DNA of 8,571 nt from Nitrospirota bacterium (GCA_021785055.1 JAJYGS010000167.1:1-8571), one strand, 5' to 3'. Shown: positions 1 through 6,597, numbered from the stretch's first letter. Numbers and translations are program-made. The notes: generated by a model not told the origin, from the letters alone.

Positions 1-256
1 TTATCCCCTTGAGCTATCCGGCGGGGAGCAGCAGAGGGCGGCGCTCGCGCGCGCTCTCGTGAAGGAGCCGGTAATACTCCTGGCGGACGAGCCTACTGGA
101 AACCTCGATTACGACACCACGCAGATTATCATGGGCATCATAAAGGACATCAACGCCCTTGGGACTACCATAATCCTCGCAACGCACAACCGCGAGCTTA
201 TCGAGATGGTTCCGAGGCGTATTTTACATATCGAAGCGGGAGTGGTTACGGAATAA
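1..256 (+). CDS. ABC transporter ATP-binding protein, FtsE/LolD type (3' end only)
   Basis: This is the C-terminal part of an ATPase subunit of an ABC transporter; the 5' end lies outside the window and the reading frame enters at base 2. The roughly 84 visible residues begin just before the ABC signature LSGGEQQR. They continue through Walker B with the D-loop (VILLADEPTGNLD) and the switch histidine in ATHNRE, and end about 20 residues later. DEPTGNLD plus ATHNRELI is the pattern of the FtsE/LolD/MacB group, which energise cell-division (FtsEX), lipoprotein-release or efflux complexes at the inner membrane. The tail (VPRRILHIEAG) reads most like FtsE to me. FtsE is usually followed by ftsX, but here the next gene is a hydrolase under its own promoter, so the permease is either upstream or elsewhere. 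The family is certain; the exact subfamily is not. Confidence 0.88.
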   Translation, partial: YPLELSGGEQQRAALARALVKEPVILLADEPTGNLDYDTTQIIMGIIKDINALGTTIILATHNRELIEMVPRRILHIEAGVVTE

Positions 257-261
257 AGAAC

Positions 262-289
262 TTGACAGACAAGCCAATTTTTTTATAAT
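262..289 (+). promoter_or_regulatory. Consensus sigma70 promoter for the hydrolase-methyltransferase-bioA operon
   Basis: The -35 hexamer TTGACA is at 262-267 and the -10 hexamer TATAAT at 284-289, with a 16-bp AT-rich spacer. Both hexamers match the sigma70 consensus exactly. A start near 296 would give a leader of about 30 nt before the ATG at 327. The site lies just after the stop of the upstream ABC gene, so it separates the two transcription units. I see no operator-like palindrome over it, which suggests constitutive expression. Confidence 0.85.
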
Positions 290-326
290 TTGGGAAGCTT
301 ATCGCTATCAAATACAGAAACTCCAC

Positions 327-1091
327 ATGAAGATAACCATCCTCGGCTGCGGCACGTCTTTCGGCGTGCCGATGATTGCCTGCAAGTGCCCCGTGTGCCT
401 GTCCGACGACACCAGGAACAAGAGGCTTCGCGCATCCATCCTGGTAACGAAGGGAGACAAAAACGTCCTTGTCGATACGGCCACGGACCTCCGCGCGCAG
501 GCTATAGCGGGCGGTATCGAGCACGTCGACGCGGTGCTCTATACCCATCCCCACGCCGAGCACACGCACGGCATAGACGAACTCAGGCGCTTCAACTGGC
601 TTCAGAACTCATCCATCCCCTGTTATGGAAGCCCTGAGACGCTCAAGGTGCTCCGGGACAACTTCAAATACATATTCGTCCTCCAGGGCAAGCCCGGCTG
701 GCAGCCGAACCTTACCACGCACGAGATAGAGGAGCCTTTCGAGCTTTTCGGGATGAAGATTGTCCCCGTCGAAGTGATGCACGGCGACCTGCCGATATTC
801 GGATACCGCTTCGACGACTTTGCGTATATAACGGATTTCAGCGAGATACCGGAGGAGTCCATGGAACTCCTTGGGGGCCTTTCCGTCATGGTGATTGAGG
901 CGCTCCGGGTGGAGCCGCATCCCTCGCACGTGACGATTGCGCAGGCGATGGAGTATGTGGAGGCCCTGAAGCCGAAGAGGGCGATTTTTACGCACATGGC
1001 GCACGGGTTCGATTACGAGACAGTAATGAAAGAGCTGCCGCCGGGCATGGAGCTGGCATACGACGGCATGGTTATAGATACGGGGGATTGA
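327..1091 (+). CDS. MBL-fold metal-dependent hydrolase, PhnP-like
   Basis: This 254-residue protein has the metallo-beta-lactamase fold and the layout of the PhnP group (PhnP is a cyclic phosphodiesterase in phosphonate breakdown). Residues 7-15 give the family's N-terminal GCGTSFGVP. Cys19, Cys21 and Cys24 match the three cysteines that, with a C-terminal histidine, hold a structural zinc in E. coli PhnP. The metal motif is H74-P-H76-A-E78-H79, followed by GIDELR. Other likely ligands are H152, D170 (YITDFSEIP) and H223/H226 (THMAHGFDYE). The usual HxHxDH aspartate is a glutamate here. The leader shows no clear Shine-Dalgarno sequence. The next gene starts 1 nt after this stop, suggesting coupled translation. 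No other phn gene is visible, so the substrate is unknown; a phosphodiester or a related ester is the family expectation. Confidence 0.88.
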   Translation: MKITILGCGTSFGVPMIACKCPVCLSDDTRNKRLRASILVTKGDKNVLVDTATDLRAQAIAGGIEHVDAVLYTHPHAEHTHGIDELRRFNWLQNSSIPCYGSPETLKVLRDNFKYIFVLQGKPGWQPNLTTHEIEEPFELFGMKIVPVEVMHGDLPIFGYRFDDFAYITDFSEIPEESMELLGGLSVMVIEALRVEPHPSHVTIAQAMEYVEALKPKRAIFTHMAHGFDYETVMKELPPGMELAYDGMVIDTGD

Positions 1092-1092
1092 C

Positions 1093-2088
1093 ATGACGAT
1101 TACGCAGGAACGGATTCACGCGATGGCTTCGGGGTTTCAGCCTGCGAAGACAATACTTGCGGCGAACGAACTTGGGATATTCAAACTTCTGGCCGGGAAG
1201 GGCTTGAGCGCCGGCGAGGTGTCGAACGCCCTGAACCTCGACGCGGAGGCGTGCGGGATGCTCCTGGGCGCGCTTGTAGGGCTGAAGCTCCTTGAGCATA
1301 AACGAGGAAAATTCCACGACGCCCCCGACGTAAAAAAATACCTGGGAGAGGATTCGGACGAGGGCATGTCCTGCATATTAAGGCACATGAACCACCTCTA
1401 CGAGTCCTGGGCCAGCCTCGACGCGGTAGTGAAAAAGGGCCGGGGGAAAATAAAAGCGGCCCCGAAGCTTCTGTCCGACAGGAAGATCAACAGGGACTTC
1501 ATCTGCGGGATGTTCGAGATAGGCTATCCGACGGCGCGGAAGTTCGCAGAGGAGGTGGACTTGAAAGGCGTCGGTAAATTCGCCGACATCGGCGGCGGAC
1601 CGGCAGTATATCCCATCGCGATAGGGGAAAAATATCCCGGCATAAATTTCGTCGTCGCGGACTATCCCAATACAATAAAGGTCGCGCGCGGATATGTTAA
1701 AAAATACGGCATGAGTAAAAGGGTGAAGCTTGTAGATTGCCCGTTCTTCGATACCGCCGACCTGAATATCGGGGACGGTTTCGACATGGCGCTTCTCTCC
1801 CAGGTGCTTCATGCGGCCCCGGACGGCAAGGCGAAGGGACTTCTTAAGAAGGTCTTCGGCATCCTGCGCCCCGGCGGGAAGATAATAATAAACGAGAATG
1901 CCAGAAACGACGACGCTTTTTCTCCTGCTCCGCCGCTCGTCTTCGCAATCAACATGCTTATCCAGAACGCGGGGCGGACGTTCACGGTAAGCGAGCTTAA
2001 GGGCTGGCTTAAGGAATCGGGTTTCCGTAAAGTCGGCGCCAGGAGACTTCACGAACGTTCCGTGCTCGTGGAGGGGACGCGGCCCTAA
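1093..2088 (+). CDS. SAM-dependent O-methyltransferase, COMT/hydroxyneurosporene-methyltransferase type
   Basis: This 331-residue class I methyltransferase has the two-part layout of the Methyltransferase_2 family. Residues 1-100 form an all-helical, winged-helix-like dimerisation domain (ANELGIFKLLAGKGLSAGEV). Residues from about 135 onward form the Rossmann SAM-binding domain. Motif I is ADIGGGP at 164-170, with the acidic residue for the SAM ribose at D190 (VVADYPN). The stretch LSQVLHAAPD places H240 where plant COMT-type enzymes have their catalytic base in VLHDW; LRPGGKIIINE (258-268) is the post-core strand. The ATG is 1 nt after the hydrolase stop and is preceded by a GGGGG run, so translation is probably coupled. 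Relatives methylate small hydroxylated molecules (carotenoids, quinone-like or polyketide compounds); the substrate cannot be read from sequence. It is not of the BioC type, although bioA follows. Confidence 0.88.
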   Translation: MTITQERIHAMASGFQPAKTILAANELGIFKLLAGKGLSAGEVSNALNLDAEACGMLLGALVGLKLLEHKRGKFHDAPDVKKYLGEDSDEGMSCILRHMNHLYESWASLDAVVKKGRGKIKAAPKLLSDRKINRDFICGMFEIGYPTARKFAEEVDLKGVGKFADIGGGPAVYPIAIGEKYPGINFVVADYPNTIKVARGYVKKYGMSKRVKLVDCPFFDTADLNIGDGFDMALLSQVLHAAPDGKAKGLLKKVFGILRPGGKIIINENARNDDAFSPAPPLVFAINMLIQNAGRTFTVSELKGWLKESGFRKVGARRLHERSVLVEGTRP

Positions 2089-2107
2089 GTCAGCCGTGCA
2101 GGATTAA

Positions 2108-3448
2108 GTGAACGCGCTTTCGGAAAAAGACAAGAAATATATCTGGCACCCGTTTACCCAGATGAAGGACTGGGAGGCGGAGGAGCCGCTCGTAATAGCG
2201 CGAGGCCGCGGCAACTACCTCTACGACACCGAAGGCAGGCGCTACTTCGATGGCGTATCGTCGCTCTGGGTGAACGTCCACGGGCACGGAAGAAAAGAGA
2301 TTGACGATGCGGTGATAAAGCAGGTAAAAACCCTCTCCCATTCGACGTTCCTCGGTCTTTCCCATCCGCCGGGCATCCTCCTTGCCGAGAAATTAATAAA
2401 TATCGCCCCGAAGGGGCTCAGGCGCGTTTTTTATTCCGACAACGGCTCTACAGCCGTCGAGATAGCCCTTAAGATGGCCTATCAGTACTGGAAGCACAAG
2501 GGCTGCGACAGGCCCCTTTTCCTGAGTCTGAAGGAGGCCTATCACGGCGATACCATCGGCTCCGTCAGCATGGGTGGGATGGAGCTTTTCCACGAGATTT
2601 TCAGGCCGCTCCTGTTTAAAACCGTCAAGGCGCCGGCCCCGTTCTGCTACAGGTGCGGTCTTGGAAAAGAAAAAGATTCCTGCGGCATGGCCTGCGCCGA
2701 TGAACTTGAGAGACTGATGCGTGAGAACGGGGGCAAAATCTCGGCGCTTGTAATGGAGCCGCTCGTCCAGGGCGCGGCGGGAATGTTTGTGCACCCGGAA
2801 GGCTATCTCAGGCGCGCGCGGGAGCTTTGCGACAAGTATAACGCCCTGCTCGTGCTCGACGAAGTGGCGACGGGTTTCGGCAGGACTGGTCAACTGTTCG
2901 CATGTCAGCACGAGAACGTATCTCCGGACATCCTCTGCCTCGCAAAGGGCATAACCGGGGGATACCTTCCACTTGCCGCCACGTTGACGACGGAAGAAGT
3001 CTACGAGGTGTTCCTGGGAGATTATGCGCAGTTCAAGACCTTCTTCCACGGCCACAGCTATACCGCGAACCCTCTTGCCTGCGCCGCCGCCCTGGCGAAC
3101 CTGGAGGTCTTTGACAAGGACGGGACATTGCAGCATATGCCGGAGAAGGAGTACGCGCTCTCCGAGGGGCTTGAGATGATAAAGAAACTCCCGCACGTCG
3201 GAGACGTGCGCCGAAAGGGGTTTATGGTCGGCATAGAGCTGGTGAAAGACAAAAAGACGAAAGAGCCTTATCCTCCGGCTGAGAAGATTGGCATACGGGT
3301 AATAACCGAGGCGAGGCGCCTGGGGCTTATAATCCGGCCCCTGGGGAATGTCGTAGTGCTTATGCCGCCGCTTTCCTCGACGCTCAGGGAACTGAAAAGA
3401 ATGACGGAGATTACGCGCAAGGCGATTATATCCGGGACCGGATTTTAA
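2108..3448 (+). CDS. bioA: Adenosylmethionine/lysine-8-amino-7-oxononanoate aminotransferase
   Basis: BioA is the cytoplasmic PLP enzyme that converts 8-amino-7-oxononanoate (KAPA) to 7,8-diaminononanoate, the third-last step of biotin synthesis. The 446 residues match the family's usual length. WHPFTQMKDW (13-22) is a BioA hallmark. Other class III features are YSDNGSTAVEIALKMA (109-124), YHGDTIGSVS (145-154), DEVATGFGRTG (251-261), the PLP lysine K280 in LAKGITGGYLPLA, FHGHSYTANPLACAAA (313-328) and R410 in RPLGNVVVLMPP. The start is GTG with AGGA at 2100-2103. Residue F16 and the HGHSYT segment are like Bacillus subtilis BioA (a lysine-using form) rather than E. coli (Tyr17, HGPTF). Residues 180-196 add four cysteines (CYRCG, then SCGMAC). 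No other bio gene is in the window. I am sure of the family; the amino donor is inference. Confidence 0.95.
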   Translation: MNALSEKDKKYIWHPFTQMKDWEAEEPLVIARGRGNYLYDTEGRRYFDGVSSLWVNVHGHGRKEIDDAVIKQVKTLSHSTFLGLSHPPGILLAEKLINIAPKGLRRVFYSDNGSTAVEIALKMAYQYWKHKGCDRPLFLSLKEAYHGDTIGSVSMGGMELFHEIFRPLLFKTVKAPAPFCYRCGLGKEKDSCGMACADELERLMRENGGKISALVMEPLVQGAAGMFVHPEGYLRRARELCDKYNALLVLDEVATGFGRTGQLFACQHENVSPDILCLAKGITGGYLPLAATLTTEEVYEVFLGDYAQFKTFFHGHSYTANPLACAAALANLEVFDKDGTLQHMPEKEYALSEGLEMIKKLPHVGDVRRKGFMVGIELVKDKKTKEPYPPAEKIGIRVITEARRLGLIIRPLGNVVVLMPPLSSTLRELKRMTEITRKAIISGTGF

Positions 3449-3464
3449 GCGCCCTGCCGGGGGT

Positions 3465-4160
3465 TCATTTGGGACTTTCGGCGCCGCGCCCCTGCCGTTC
3501 CTGAAAGAAATTAAGCCGCGCGCCGCGCCTGTTTGAGCCCATTGGCGTGCCGAGAATATTCTTCTGCTTCATCACTCCCTGACCTGCGTATTCCGGCTCC
3601 TGAAAGACTATGTTTGACGTATCCCAGAATGCCGTGAGGACCTTCGGGCCGAACGGGAAATCCCTTAAGGGACTCCCAGTGGGAATGACTACCTTCGAGA
3701 GCGAAATACCGATTTTCGATATGAAGTGGTTCTGCAGGTAAACGACGTTGTTTCCCTTCATGCACAGAAACGGGAGCGTGCCCGTGAACGGTATGTTCTG
3801 GAGCATCGGACGCATCTTTATCTGCACCAGGGCGCCCTCTTCCGAGCCTACCTTCAGCGTGACAAGCCGGTCGCTTCCGCCCCACGAGAACGAGCCGCAC
3901 GAACAACCTTGATGGGCCGGGTTCTTGTCCATGCAGAAGTGGTCTATAAAAAAGCCTTTTTTGTCTCCGAACCGGACGTATGACGGCATAATGCCGAATT
4001 CGCTCACAAAATTCCCGCCCCGGCTCCCGTATCTGGCGGCGTAGATCCCGCCCAGGGTAAAGCCGGGAACTATCTCCGCAACCTTGAGCTGCTCCGGCAC
4101 CTGGTCTTTTACTTTCCTTACGGGGACCAGGTAGAGTATTATCATGCAGAGCGATTTCAC
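3465..4160 (-). CDS. Acetoacetate-decarboxylase-like fold protein, probably without catalytic lysine
   Basis: I recognise this 231-residue protein only tentatively. Its layout resembles the acetoacetate decarboxylase (ADC) superfamily: an N-terminal YLVPV, then VPEQLKVAEIVPGFTLGGIYAARYG, a segment like the family's opening beta strands, and EFGIMPSYVRFGDKKGFFIDHF in the middle. Where ADC enzymes carry a REIWGFPKK-like motif with the Schiff-base lysine, this protein has NPAHQGCSCGSFSW (80-93), so classical decarboxylation looks unlikely. Cys76, Cys86 and Cys88 sit there. The tail (about 195-231) is polar and probably disordered. The start is GTG at 4160 with a strong AAGAGGT site 4 nt upstream; it overlaps the ABC-F stop by 4 nt (GTGA), so the two genes are co-translated. 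The alternative ATG at codon 6 (4145) lacks this coupling. The gene converges with bioA. Function is unknown. Confidence 0.72.
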   Translation of the reverse strand: MKSLCMIILYLVPVRKVKDQVPEQLKVAEIVPGFTLGGIYAARYGSRGGNFVSEFGIMPSYVRFGDKKGFFIDHFCMDKNPAHQGCSCGSFSWGGSDRLVTLKVGSEEGALVQIKMRPMLQNIPFTGTLPFLCMKGNNVVYLQNHFISKIGISLSKVVIPTGSPLRDFPFGPKVLTAFWDTSNIVFQEPEYAGQGVMKQKNILGTPMGSNRRGARLNFFQERQGRGAESPK

Positions 4161-6043
4161 GACACCTCTTTTTCAAGCAAGTCGTAGAGTCTGTCCCGTT
4201 CCTGTTTTAATTCATTATACCACCGCGTAATGGCCGTAAGCTCATTAAAATCTGTATAAACCGCCGGAATCGCAAGTTTTTCCTCAGCCGCTTTCATATC
4301 GTTTTCGAGCGATTCGATGTCCCTTTCCAGTTCAAAAATCCGTTTTTCCTTTAATTTTAAATCTCTTTCCCTTTTCTTTTCAAGCGCTTGTTTTGATTTT
4401 CGCTCCTCCCACGCGGCGCGGCCTTCGGCCTCCTGATGGGATTGTTCCTCCTGCGCCGCCCGTTTTTTTTCAATCGCGTATGAGTAGTTACCCCAGTATT
4501 CCGTAAGGCCGGATCCTTCGAGGTCATAGGTCTTGTCCGAGAAGCTGTCGAGGAAATAGCGGTCGTGCGAGACGGAGAGCACTGTGCCGCCGAAGCCTTT
4601 TAACGCCTCTTCCAGGGCCTCGCGCGAGGGTATGTCCAGGTGGTTCGTAGGCTCGTCCAGGACAAGCAGATTGGCCCCCGCGAGCGCCGTTTTTGCCAGG
4701 GAAAGGCGTCCCTTCTCCCCGCCGCTCAAGTCGGATATTTTTTTCTGTGTGCTGTCCCCGGAGAATAAAAACGCGCCCAGCAGGTCCCGTATCTCCTGCT
4801 CAATGGCCAGCGGTTTGGCCGACCAGAGCTCGTCCATGACGGAATTCGTCTCCGTAAGGCCCTCAAGCCCCTGCGCGTAATACGCCGCCTTGACGCTCGG
4901 AGAGATGTATATATCGCCTTTGTCCGGCTTTGTTTCTCCCATTATTATCTTCAGAAGGGTGCTCTTGCCCGCGCCGTTCCTGCCGATTATCCCTGCCCTC
5001 TCGCCGCGCCTGATTGTGAGGGATATGTCATTGAGGACGACTTTGCCCCCGAACGACTTCGATACTCCCTCGGCCTTGATTACGGTATCGGACGAGCGCC
5101 TTGTCTCCGTCCAGCCGAAGGAGAGCGTGGCCGCGGCTTCCCTGGGTTTGTCGGGCAGGTTGAACCTATCGAGACGCTTCTCGCGCCCCTTGGCCTGGCG
5201 GGCGTTCTGCCCTGCGCGCATTCGGTTTATGTATTCCTTTTCCTTCTCAAGGCGCGCGGCCATCAGGTCGTAGTGCCTCTGTCTGTCCGCCGTCCTTTTT
5301 TCCTTCTCCATCCTGTATGCGCTGAACCCGCCGTTATATTCCTCGGACAGGCCGCGGTCTATCTCCACTATGCGCGTGACGACGCGGTCGAGGAAATAGC
5401 GGTCGTGCGAGACGACGAGGGCGGCTCCGGGATATGTCTTCAGGAACTCCTCCAGCCAGAGTATCGCCGGGACGTCCAAGTGGTTCGTAGGCTCGTCGAG
5501 CATGAGCAGGTCGTTCTTGGCAAGCAGGGTTTTCGCAAGGAAGAGACGGGTGCGCTGGCCGCCGCTCAGGGTGGAGATTTTTCTGTCGAACTCGCTTTTA
5601 TCGAATCCGAGGCCCGTCAACGCCCCCGTGACAAGGTTGTCATAGGCATATCCGCCGCACTTTTCAAACTCTTCCTGGAGCAGGCCGTATGCTTCGAGGG
5701 CGGGCAGACCGGCCTCGGAAAGCGTGGTTTCGGCTTCACGAAGCCGGCGCTTCAGGGAAAGGACGTCAGGCCTCGCGCGGAGCATTTCATCCAGCAGGGA
5801 GTTTCCATCTTTGTAGGCGGCCTCCTGTTCGAGGTAGCCAATCTTCGTCCCCCTGGAGACGGCAATCTCGCCCTCGTCGGGGGCCGTCCTGCCGCTTATA
5901 ATGTCGAGCAGGGTAGTCTTACCGCTCCCGTTCCTGCCGATAAGGCCGACCTTTTCTCCGGGGGAGACGGTAAAGGAGACGCCTTTCAGTGTCTCTCTCG
6001 CGCCCCAGGACTTTTTTATATCTTTCAGGGATAGCAGACTCAA
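4157..6043 (-). CDS. ABC-F family ATPase, YdiF/YheS/Uup-like
   Basis: This 628-residue soluble protein has two ATP-binding domains and no membrane segments, the layout of ABC-F proteins that act on ribosomes (translation factors or ribosome protection). The first domain has Walker A GRNGSGKT at 36-43, signature LSGGQ at 159-163, and LDEPTNHLD at 182-190 followed by SHDRYFLD. The second has GRNGAGKS at 354-361, LSGGE at 439-443 and LDEPTNHLD at 462-470. The charged linker between them (about 240-300, rich in Lys/Arg) corresponds to the P-site-tRNA-interacting element. Residues about 525-628 form a charged coiled-coil C-terminal domain with the AVYTDFNELTAI pattern seen in YdiF/YheS/Uup. The start is TTG; no ATG or GTG lies between it and an upstream in-frame stop. 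Nothing points to antibiotic resistance rather than a housekeeping role. It is coupled to the downstream ADC-like gene. Confidence 0.95.
   Translation of the reverse strand: MSLLSLKDIKKSWGARETLKGVSFTVSPGEKVGLIGRNGSGKTTLLDIISGRTAPDEGEIAVSRGTKIGYLEQEAAYKDGNSLLDEMLRARPDVLSLKRRLREAETTLSEAGLPALEAYGLLQEEFEKCGGYAYDNLVTGALTGLGFDKSEFDRKISTLSGGQRTRLFLAKTLLAKNDLLMLDEPTNHLDVPAILWLEEFLKTYPGAALVVSHDRYFLDRVVTRIVEIDRGLSEEYNGGFSAYRMEKEKRTADRQRHYDLMAARLEKEKEYINRMRAGQNARQAKGREKRLDRFNLPDKPREAAATLSFGWTETRRSSDTVIKAEGVSKSFGGKVVLNDISLTIRRGERAGIIGRNGAGKSTLLKIIMGETKPDKGDIYISPSVKAAYYAQGLEGLTETNSVMDELWSAKPLAIEQEIRDLLGAFLFSGDSTQKKISDLSGGEKGRLSLAKTALAGANLLVLDEPTNHLDIPSREALEEALKGFGGTVLSVSHDRYFLDSFSDKTYDLEGSGLTEYWGNYSYAIEKKRAAQEEQSHQEAEGRAAWEERKSKQALEKKRERDLKLKEKRIFELERDIESLENDMKAAEEKLAIPAVYTDFNELTAITRWYNELKQERDRLYDLLEKEVS
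4164..4170 (-). promoter_or_regulatory. Ribosome-binding site deciding the GTG start of the ADC-like gene
   Basis: Read on the minus strand, AAGAGGT lies inside the last codons of the ABC-F gene, 4 nt before the GTG at 4160. Its spacing supports GTG over the downstream ATG at 4145, and the GTGA overlap suggests termination-reinitiation. Confidence 0.65.
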
Positions 6044-6053
6044 CTTATTAAAT

Positions 6054-6059
6054 TCCTTT
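6054..6059 (-). promoter_or_regulatory. Ribosome-binding site for the TTG start of the ABC-F gene
   Basis: On the minus strand AAAGGA precedes the TTG at 6043 with a rather long 10-nt gap. Together with the rare TTG start this suggests modest translation. No better site or other start codon is available before the upstream in-frame stop. Confidence 0.55.
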
Positions 6060-6084
6060 GCCGTTTTTTACTTAAATGCAGCCC

Positions 6085-6112
6085 TAATAAAAAAGGCGGG
6101 CATTTGCCCACC
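6085..6112 (-). terminator. Rho-independent terminator after the coiled-coil gene
   Basis: Read on the minus strand, GGTGGGCAAATGCCCGCC (6112-6095) folds into a 7-bp stem with one G-U pair and an AAAU loop, immediately followed by TTTTTTATTA. It lies about 40 nt after the stop of the 132-residue gene and about 50 nt before the ABC-F start. It either ends the upstream unit or attenuates the ABC-F operon. On the plus strand no T-run follows, so it is directional. Confidence 0.82.
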
Positions 6113-6150
6113 TTGCTTACCCTTTTAACGGAAAATTTCAAATGCCTTTA

Positions 6151-6549
6151 TTAAGCTTTTACCTCCAGCTTTTTCAACCTCTGGCCAAGCGAGGATATAT
6201 CGGAGGTATTGATAATAATTCTTTTATCCAATCGTTCGTGTTCCTGCTCGTTATTCATGTTATCCCGCTTTCTTCCCTCTTGAATACCCTGAAAACCCTC
6301 TATAATAAGATCGAGCTTGTGATGCACTTCTTCTATGAGAATGCCTGTATGTCGTTTGGTTTCTTCTATAAGGTCAGTGGTATATTGTTTGGTTTCTTCT
6401 ATAAGGATGTCGGTATGATGAATCGCCTCTTCTTTTGCAGAGATTATTTTACTCTCAAGGTTCGTGTTCACTTGAGCGATTTCACTATGTATCCGTTCTA
6501 ATTGTTTACCGAAGAAATCGACGAGCTCTTTGTAATTATTCTCCGCCAT
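6151..6549 (-). CDS. Small coiled-coil protein with 11-residue repeats (hypothetical)
   Basis: I do not recognise this protein by name. From the ATG at 6549 it has 132 residues, with no signal peptide or membrane segment, and it is almost wholly predicted helix with charged residues. Residues 45-77 are three 11-residue repeats: HTDILIEETKQ, YTTDLIEETKR, HTGILIEEVHH. A hydrophobic tail (KLDLIIEGFQGIQEG) and a second short helix ending RLKKLEVKA follow. Eleven-residue periodicity favours a right-handed or straight coiled coil, so it probably oligomerises. A longer frame could start at 6606, but that ATG lies at the -10 element of the gene's own promoter and would not be transcribed; the ATG at 6549 is preceded by a GGGGGGCGGG run. 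By eye it is clearly more AT-rich than dnaB and the other neighbours, hinting at a different origin. It is flanked by its own promoter and terminator. Confidence 0.75.
   Translation of the reverse strand: MAENNYKELVDFFGKQLERIHSEIAQVNTNLESKIISAKEEAIHHTDILIEETKQYTTDLIEETKRHTGILIEEVHHKLDLIIEGFQGIQEGRKRDNMNNEQEHERLDKRIIINTSDISSLGQRLKKLEVKA
6328..6426 (-). repeat. Three tandem 33-bp repeats inside the coiled-coil gene
   Basis: Units at 6328-6360, 6361-6393 and 6394-6426 each begin, on the plus strand, with TTCTTCTAT; the first two also end in GTTTGGT. The 33-bp period equals 11 codons and stays in frame, so the array encodes the 11-residue repeats. It is best explained by internal duplication within the gene. 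Confidence 0.85.
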
Positions 6550-6597
6550 CCCGCCCCCCGTGCTATGCGGCCTTAACCGCCTCCGTTCACCCCTTCG

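Noticed and set aside
1093..2088. Methyltransferase as BioC because bioA follows
   Set aside because: The N-terminal dimerisation domain and VLHAAPD motif are COMT-type; BioC is a shorter single-domain class I methyltransferase.
2393..3196. Open frame of 267 codons on the - strand opposite bioA
   Set aside because: A shadow of the bioA reading frame; composition is Arg/Gly/Val-rich without domains.
3449..3464. Bidirectional terminator between bioA and the ADC-like gene
   Set aside because: The 16-bp gap and adjoining bases show only a short GC-rich inverted repeat without a T-run on either strand.
3511..4176. Alternative minus-strand frame of 221 codons overlapping the ADC-like gene
   Set aside because: Its translation is Arg/Gly/Pro-rich and low in hydrophobic patterning, while the 3465-4160 frame has regular beta-strand patterning and a GTGA-coupled start with a strong ribosome-binding site.
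5273..6034. Open frame of 253 codons on the + strand opposite the ABC-F gene
   Set aside because: It mirrors ABC-F codons, has no ribosome-binding site or family pattern, and the minus-strand protein has every expected motif.
4157..6043. ABC-F gene as an antibiotic-resistance determinant
   Set aside because: The C-terminal coiled-coil domain and motifs fit housekeeping YdiF/YheS/Uup-like proteins, and no resistance or mobile gene is nearby.
6328..6426. 33-bp repeats as a CRISPR array
   Set aside because: The units are directly contiguous with no unique spacers, diverge internally, and encode an in-frame 11-residue protein repeat.
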